Of a DNA stretch of 11,067 nt, positions 6,162 to 11,067 are shown in pieces. The translations under genes were made by a program, and so were the position numbers. This stretch comes from Chloroflexota bacterium (GTDB lineage: Bacteria; Chloroflexota; UBA5177; JANWHV01): positions 1-11,067 of the forward strand of contig JANWHO010000130.1 of assembly GCA_025450375.1 (NCBI GenBank), given 5' to 3'. Below the pieces are notes generated by a model. The model was not told the DNA's origin. It did not search any database and worked only from the letters and a program-made list of their open reading frames with translations. Each line of letters opens with the position of its first letter. Within the stretch, counting starts at the first letter, position 1.

Positions 6162-8102
6162 ATGACCCCATGGCCGCGCCGATCCGCTGGAAACCCTGCG
6201 CACCGGAATCGACCCTCGCCGATCATCCTCGCGACCTTGCCGATCCTCCTCCTGGCGATGACCATCGCCGCCACGCCCGCGCTAGCGGCTACCGCGTTAG
6301 CGGCGCCAGCTGCCGCGTTGGCCTACCCACGGTTTGGCGGGCCGCTCTCGGGCGTGGCGGCAGGCCAGAGTCCGCTGGGCGCTGACTTCAGTTTCACCTG
6401 CAACGAACAGGCGAATGCCGCCGCCGTCACCGTGGCGGGCCAGCCCGTGCCGGCTGGCGCGGCCATCACGAATACCGACAATTGCGGCCAGGCATACCTG
6501 TTCGTCAGCGCGCCCGGCGCCGGTCGCTTCCAGGCCCGGATCGCGCTGGCGGATGACGCGACTATCGCCGGGGGCGGCGCGCCCGAGGCACGGATATTCG
6601 TCCTGGCCGGGAACGGGTATACCAGCCGCACCCTGGACATTGCCCTGGTAAAAGGGGTCGCCAAAACCATCGACCTCGACCTAGCGGGCGCCGTAATGCT
6701 GGCCGTGGGCTTCCCCAACGGGGCGCCGGTCTATGTCTCCGCCATGCGCCTGACCGGCACCGCGCGCATCCGCCATATCACACCGCTGGAAGGTGGCGGC
6801 ATGGCGAGCGGCGGCACTGCCGTGGCGGCAAGCCAGATGAGCTTCACCTGCAATGCCGCCGCGACCACCACGCCCAAAAGCGTCAGTCACTTGATCATTC
6901 CCACGTCGTCGGCGATCGAAATGACAAGCTGCGGCGTCACCACGATCAAAGTGCCGGCGGGCTCGACCGGCACGCTCGCCGCGCGCTTTGGCGCCGGCGA
7001 CCTCTCCGATTATACGAGCGTGCCGACCGTATTCGACATCCGCGTCCTCGACGCGGCGGGCCATCTGCTGCGGAAGGCAATCGGCCTGGCCTTTCTTGGC
7101 GGCGGCCTGCAGCCAATCTGGGTGAACCTCACGGGCGGCGCCACGGTGACCCTCACCGCGGACACCGGCAACGCCATCGTCGATCTGGTTGGCCTGGCAC
7201 TGCTCCCCGGTCAATACAAACAGCACCCCAACCCCGACCACAACGAATTCGGCAGCCCCACCGGTAGCCCGGTGAGCATCGTACCCGAATCGTTCGCGGT
7301 CGACTGTAATGCCCACCCTGGTGATGCCGACATTACGGTCGACCACGTGACCGTACTGCGCGACACATTTCTCTCCGGAACGGATTGCGGCGTGGCCTCG
7401 CTGGTGATGACCAACGCCCGTGGCGCCTTCCACGCCCTCGTCGGTCTCGACGATACCACCTCGCCCGCGAAAAGCGGCATGGTCCGCCTGACCGTCCTCG
7501 ATCAATACAGCCGTCCACTCTTTCACACCTCGACGCGAGCGACCATCGGGAAACCGGCGATCACCCTCAACGCGCCCATTACCGGCGCCAGTATCGTGAA
7601 GCTTGAATTCTACGGACCGGTTGTGCTGTATGACCTGCAACTTACCGGGCGGGCTACTTTCTATGACCGCGTCTTCCCGCCGAGCGAGCCGCCAACGAGC
7701 GGCAAAACGGGTATCGCGGTCAATCCGACCGCTTTCACTGTAAGCTGCAACACGGCGATTTCCCGCGCGGACATCCTCCTTATCCACGCGGCTGCGCTGG
7801 AGCAGTGGGCACTGGATGGCCAGGACTGCGGCACGGCAAGTCTGAATCTGCGCACGGTCAAGGGCCCGCGCGCCGTCTTTGCCGGTCGGTACGCGCTCCC
7901 AGCCGCCGAGCAACGCTTCAAGGTAGGGCACGTACTCCTCCGGGTGCTGGGACCGGAGGGGAAGACGTTGCGAACCATGAGGCTGGTTGCCCGAGAGGGA
8001 TATGGCCCTGTACCGTTTCAGATCAGCGTCGCGGGTGCCGCCAGGCTCGACCTCTCCTGGTCGGACAGGAGGGTGATTCTCTTCGCGATGTCCCTGGGGT
8101 AA
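6162..8102 (+). CDS. Large secreted protein with four tandem Cys-paired NPCBM-like domains
   Basis: The chosen ATG gives 646 aa with a long basic n-region, a hydrophobic core at about 20-38 and a likely cleavage near ALA|AT (42); a TTG at 6123 would only lengthen the n-region. The rest holds four divergent repeats of about 150 residues. Each starts F-x-[FV]-x-C-N and has a second Cys in C-G 27-28 residues later: C80/C108, C230/C257, C382/C409, C529/C556. After the second Cys each repeat has strands of the type F-x-A-x-[IV]-[AG]-L-D-D, then [IV]-x-V-L-x-x-x-G-x-x-L, then a closing strand with hydrophobic alternation. This resembles NPCBM/NEW2 carbohydrate-binding sandwiches. No catalytic domain is present, so binding or adhesion is the most likely role. 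It is the last gene of the plus-strand run and converges on the arabinofuranosidase gene. Confidence 0.8.
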   Translation: MTPWPRRSAGNPAHRNRPSPIILATLPILLLAMTIAATPALAATALAAPAAALAYPRFGGPLSGVAAGQSPLGADFSFTCNEQANAAAVTVAGQPVPAGAAITNTDNCGQAYLFVSAPGAGRFQARIALADDATIAGGGAPEARIFVLAGNGYTSRTLDIALVKGVAKTIDLDLAGAVMLAVGFPNGAPVYVSAMRLTGTARIRHITPLEGGGMASGGTAVAASQMSFTCNAAATTTPKSVSHLIIPTSSAIEMTSCGVTTIKVPAGSTGTLAARFGAGDLSDYTSVPTVFDIRVLDAAGHLLRKAIGLAFLGGGLQPIWVNLTGGATVTLTADTGNAIVDLVGLALLPGQYKQHPNPDHNEFGSPTGSPVSIVPESFAVDCNAHPGDADITVDHVTVLRDTFLSGTDCGVASLVMTNARGAFHALVGLDDTTSPAKSGMVRLTVLDQYSRPLFHTSTRATIGKPAITLNAPITGASIVKLEFYGPVVLYDLQLTGRATFYDRVFPPSEPPTSGKTGIAVNPTAFTVSCNTAISRADILLIHAAALEQWALDGQDCGTASLNLRTVKGPRAVFAGRYALPAAEQRFKVGHVLLRVLGPEGKTLRTMRLVAREGYGPVPFQISVAGAARLDLSWSDRRVILFAMSLG

Positions 8103-8153
8103 GCGTCAAGATCGTACAAGTGCAGTGGGGCGGATGTTCCGAGGCAGTTCTCG

Positions 8154-8226
8154 GTAGGGGCGACGGGTACCCTCTGGGTGATGGTCGCCCTGGGGTTACG
8201 CGGGCGACCACAAGGGTCGCCCCTAC
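8154..8226. repeat. Nested GGGCGACC-type inverted repeat in the convergent intergenic region
   Basis: The outer arms GTAGGGGCGAC (8154-8164) and GTCGCCCCTAC (8216-8226) are perfect complements. Inside them TGGTCGCCC (8182-8190) and GGGCGACCA (8202-8210) form a second perfect stem with an 11-base loop. The same GGGCGAC word is thus used in both stems. The element lies between the stop codons of two convergent genes, so it could act as a two-way transcription barrier, though no U-run follows. It resembles dispersed intergenic repeats I recall from Chloroflexota genomes; copy number cannot be judged from one window. Confidence 0.8.
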
Positions 8227-8259
8227 AACCGATGGCCGATTCGCGCCAGGTTAGAGGAT

Positions 8260-10194
8260 CTAGCCGTGCGTGGTCAGCCGCAGCACGGTTACCGAATTCG
8301 GGAGGAACCGATAGTCAAACGAGGTTCCCAGGCCACTGAGAGACGTTGTGCGTGGGGCCACCTTGGTCGGAGCGGCGAGGGAGTTTTGGTCGTCCGGACT
8401 GGAGGAGGTGAGCACGGTGGCCGTTCCCCGTGCGTCCACGGACGCGACCCCTTGGATCTCGACCCGCGCCGGCTGGGCCGTGGAACCGCTGTTCACTACC
8501 GTGAGGTACACTACTCCGCTCCGCGATACCTTGCTGGCGACTACGGCCAGACCGGCGCCGCCCGCGATGGTGCTGGATGCCACCACGTCGCCATGGTTCC
8601 GGCTGAACAGCTGCTGGACGTAATAGGAGGGCGAGCCGTAGCTGCTCATAGCGTCGAAGCTAATCAGATCCGGCGCCCAATGGGAGCTGTTCAGGTTCTG
8701 GAAGAGCGGCGCGTAGGAGGCCATGATCACCACGTCGGCATTCCGTTCGAGGCCGGTCATCCAGGCCGCCTCCCCCAACGCGGTGCCGAGGGTAGCCGTG
8801 CCCTGGGCGATCGGGCCGTTCTGGGCCGCGTACTCACCCACCATAATCTTGGGGTCGGAACGGCGGTAGCTCTCGTAGTAATTGTCGTGCGCCACGAACC
8901 ATTGGGCCGAGTTGTAGAAGTGCTGATCATAGACGTTCGGGGTTCGGCTGGTGACCGGCGCCGTGGCGATGATCTTGATCGCGGGATAAGCCTTCCTGAT
9001 CGCGTCGTGGAACTGGGCGAAGCGCCCGTCGTAGCTGCCGGACGTATCGAAGAAGTCCTCGTTCCCTACTTCCACATAGGGAACCGAGAAGGGAGCCGGA
9101 TGACCGTCGGCGGCCCGCCGGGCACCCCACGGGGTCGTAACCGAGCCGGTGGCGTATTGAATCTCGTTCAGCGCGTCTTGCGCATAGGGCCGTAACCCTG
9201 GCCCGGCAGGGACATGGCTGCCACCCAGCGAATAGCCGGCGTAGACGGCCAGCACGGGAACCATATGTAAGTCCTCGCACCATTCCAGATACTCCAGCAA
9301 CCCCAGCCCATCGGTGGAGTAGTAGCCCCAGGCATCATCCTGGTGACCGGGACGCTGGGCGATCGGGCCGATCGTCTGCTTCCAGTTGAACCTGGTGGAG
9401 ATCGTCTGGCCTTCAAGGAAATTGCCGCCGGGGAAGCGGAGGAAGCCGGGATGGAGGGCGCCGAGATCGCGCATCAGATCCACGCGCATGCCATTGGGCC
9501 GATTGTTCCAGGTGGGCGGGAAGAGGGAGACCAGGCTCAGCCAGACGGTGCCCGCGTGCTGGGCGCTCAGCACGAAGAGGTTATTCGCGCTCGGCGTAAT
9601 GCTTGGCGGGATAGTGAGGCTCACGGTGTACCGGCGCCATCCCGTGGTGAGCGCGGGGATGCGCGCGGCGGCGAACAGCTTGCCGCCAGTGCTCTCCAGA
9701 CTCAGGGTCAGGGGCCCGGTAAAGCTCGCGCTTGCCCTGGCATAGACCGATGCGCGGTAGGTGGTGGAGGGCCGAACCGGAATCCCGGAATAGCCATCGT
9801 TCGCGACGCCGATCCGCTCGCCGGGGTTGACGTGGGTGATGGTGAGGCGGAGGCTGAGGTAGAGAGCCGCGGTATTTACCGGGCGCGTGGGGTCAAGATC
9901 GACCGCGCCATGCGAATGGTTTCCTCGGACAAAAGACCAATCATCTAGCAATTCAGGAGTGGAGTAGAAGTCGCGGTTGGCAATCAGCTCACCATACAGG
10001 CCGCCATCGCCTGAATGGTTGATTTCCTCGAACATCAATCCGAACATGGTGGGACTGATGGTTGGGCCGCTTTGATTGGCATGCACGGTCAGGACGGCAT
10101 CCGCGGCCCTGGCATGGTTGGGTGCCGGGAATGTGCCCGCCAGGGGAGCAAGGACCAGGCATGCCGCGAACGCCAGCAACAAAGACCGCCGCAT
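8260..10194 (-). CDS. Secreted GH51-type alpha-L-arabinofuranosidase with probable CBM insertion
   Basis: This 644-aa retaining glycosidase releases terminal alpha-L-arabinofuranosyl units from arabinan, arabinoxylan or their oligomers. A signal peptide (1-31) is followed by FGLMFEEINH (51-60) and DGGLYGELIANRDF, typical of GH51. Residues about 95-225 form a beta-rich insertion resembling CBM4/9 (PVRPSTTYRASVYARA). The TIM barrel resumes with RFPGGNFLEG (253-262). The acid/base is E379 in VEVGNED and the nucleophile is probably E454 in MVGEYA. A C-terminal beta-sandwich occupies roughly 500-644. The start at 10192-10194 is chosen because GAGAGGGTGG lies just upstream and the signal peptide begins there; an upstream in-frame start at 10350 would overlap the permease gene and add no recognisable sequence. 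It follows the permease gene by 55 bases, so co-transcription is likely. Exact substrate is unknown; GH51 has also other specificities. Confidence 0.92.
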   Translation of the reverse strand: MRRSLLLAFAACLVLAPLAGTFPAPNHARAADAVLTVHANQSGPTISPTMFGLMFEEINHSGDGGLYGELIANRDFYSTPELLDDWSFVRGNHSHGAVDLDPTRPVNTAALYLSLRLTITHVNPGERIGVANDGYSGIPVRPSTTYRASVYARASASFTGPLTLSLESTGGKLFAAARIPALTTGWRRYTVSLTIPPSITPSANNLFVLSAQHAGTVWLSLVSLFPPTWNNRPNGMRVDLMRDLGALHPGFLRFPGGNFLEGQTISTRFNWKQTIGPIAQRPGHQDDAWGYYSTDGLGLLEYLEWCEDLHMVPVLAVYAGYSLGGSHVPAGPGLRPYAQDALNEIQYATGSVTTPWGARRAADGHPAPFSVPYVEVGNEDFFDTSGSYDGRFAQFHDAIRKAYPAIKIIATAPVTSRTPNVYDQHFYNSAQWFVAHDNYYESYRRSDPKIMVGEYAAQNGPIAQGTATLGTALGEAAWMTGLERNADVVIMASYAPLFQNLNSSHWAPDLISFDAMSSYGSPSYYVQQLFSRNHGDVVASSTIAGGAGLAVVASKVSRSGVVYLTVVNSGSTAQPARVEIQGVASVDARGTATVLTSSSPDDQNSLAAPTKVAPRTTSLSGLGTSFDYRFLPNSVTVLRLTTHG

Positions 10195-10249
10195 TGCCAC
10201 CCTCTCTCGCGTGAGCCAAGCGTCAGGCATCCCCCGGCCAGGGGGCGAT

Positions 10250-11067
10250 CTACGCCTTGATGCTTCCTTGCAACACGCCTCGGAGGAAGAATCGCTGCAT
10301 GGCCAGGAATACGACGACGGTCGGCATGAACACCACGGTACTGCCGGCAAGAATAGCGCCCCAATTGGCGGTGGTGGTCTGCGCGTTCGTGAGCAGGGAA
10401 GAGGTCAAGTTCGCAAGCACGACCTGGGCCGTCGGTAGGTCAGGCACCACCAGCAAGGGCCAAAAGTAGTCGTTGTAGGCGGTCAAAAAAGTGACCACGC
10501 CCAGGCTCACCAAGGCGGGCTTAATGATGGGCATCACAATCCGCCACCAGGTGGAGAAACTGCCGCACCCATCAACCCGCGCCGCGTGTAGCAACTCGTT
10601 GGGGACGCCGGCGATCACGCCGTTCATCCAGAAGATACCGAGAGAACTGATCACCAGGGGTACCACCAGGCCCTGGTAGGTGTCGACCCAGCCGAAGTTG
10701 TGTAGCTCGATGAGCAAGGGGATGTATTGGGTAAGGGGTACGAAGAAGAGAGTGAGCATCATCAGCCCAAACAGGAAGCGCTTGCCGCGAAACTCGAACT
10801 TGGCGAAGCCATATCCGGCAAGCGGACAGAAGAACAAAGTCGTGGTGAGGATTACCAATACCTGCACCGCGGATGTCTTGAAGCCGGTGCCAAAGCCACC
10901 CTGGCTGAACGCGGCTTGAAAGTTGCTGGCGATCAACTCACGGAAGTGAAAGCCAAAGGGATTGATCAGAAAACTGGAATCGGGGCGGAAAGAGGCGATG
11001 AGCGTCCACGCCAGGGGAAATATGCATGCCAGCCCTCCCAGCCAGATCACCAGGACCAGGAGGTAGG
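10250..11067 (-). CDS. MalG-like ABC sugar transporter permease (5' end outside window)
   Basis: The frame is open to the right edge, so the GTG at 11048-11050 is probably internal. About 271 residues are visible, near full length for carbohydrate uptake (CUT1) inner-membrane permeases. The first visible segment (VLVIWLGGLACIFPLAW) is the first transmembrane helix, and ASFRPDSSF is the loop after it. Five further hydrophobic helices follow. The EAA loop, which docks on the ATPase subunit, reads ELLHAARVDGCGSFSTWW...IVMPIIKPAL, with the conserved Gly and the LP-type ending as MP. C-terminal residues RFFLRGVLQGSIKA are the usual MalG-type end with the G-A-V-K-G-like motif. The partner permease and the solute-binding protein are expected beyond the edge. 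The arabinofuranosidase downstream suggests arabinose-containing sugars as substrate. Confidence 0.93.
   Translation of the reverse strand, partial: YLLVLVIWLGGLACIFPLAWTLIASFRPDSSFLINPFGFHFRELIASNFQAAFSQGGFGTGFKTSAVQVLVILTTTLFFCPLAGYGFAKFEFRGKRFLFGLMMLTLFFVPLTQYIPLLIELHNFGWVDTYQGLVVPLVISSLGIFWMNGVIAGVPNELLHAARVDGCGSFSTWWRIVMPIIKPALVSLGVVTFLTAYNDYFWPLLVVPDLPTAQVVLANLTSSLLTNAQTTTANWGAILAGSTVVFMPTVVVFLAMQRFFLRGVLQGSIKA

Noticed and set aside
6681..7931. 416-codon open frame on the minus strand inside the four-domain protein gene
   Set aside because: It is a shadow of a high-GC gene: His/Arg/Gly/Ala-rich with no recognisable domain, while the plus frame has a signal peptide and regular repeats.
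10262..10276. CTTGCAACACGCC resembles the palindrome core shared at 773 and 4150
   Set aside because: It is inside the permease coding sequence near its C-terminus, matches only partly (no CTTTT) and has no inverted partner.
10195..10350. 52-residue N-terminal extension of the arabinofuranosidase
   Set aside because: It overlaps the permease gene and precedes a clear ribosome site and signal peptide, so it is out-of-frame coding shadow.

Overview
The window is a high-GC bacterial chromosome segment whose gene families point to Chloroflexota (Ktedonobacteria/Thermomicrobia-like). The pointers are a very long AfsR/SARP-like NB-ARC-TPR regulator with a DUF6788-like N-terminus, a short charged protein next to exported proteins of unknown function, and a GGGCGACC-rich nested inverted repeat of a kind I associate with that phylum. 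The assignment is an inference from family style, not from a marker gene.

Layout. At the left edge is the 3' end of a LacI-family sugar-responsive repressor (+). It converges on a SnoaL-like ester cyclase-type protein (-). Upstream of that on the same strand is the 1095-codon regulator (792-4079, -). The regulator lies between two related palindromes that share the core TTGCAAAAG/CTTTTGCAACAC: a near-perfect 29-bp-arm palindrome 2 bases beyond its stop codon, and a shorter 12-bp-arm palindrome in its upstream region. This pairing is the most unusual structure in the window.

From 4307 to 8102 a plus-strand run of four genes follows, probably one transcription unit: a 75-aa cytoplasmic protein, a 232-aa secreted protein, a 255-aa protein with an N-terminal coiled coil and a membrane anchor, and a 646-aa secreted protein. 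The last is built from four divergent repeats, each with a Cys pair 27-28 residues apart, resembling NPCBM-type carbohydrate-binding beta-sandwiches. The run looks like a cell-surface or extracellular set, function unknown.

After a 157-bp convergent intergenic region holding the nested inverted repeat comes a minus-strand sugar locus. It contains a secreted GH51-type alpha-L-arabinofuranosidase with a probable carbohydrate-binding insertion, preceded by a MalG-like ABC sugar-transporter permease that runs off the right edge. The likely logic is extracellular release of arabinose or arabino-oligosaccharides followed by ABC uptake. The LacI fragment at the far left fits a sugar-use theme but is too far away to be tied to this locus. 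No tRNA, rRNA, CRISPR array or transposase gene was seen, and no gene-free stretch exceeds about 230 bases.
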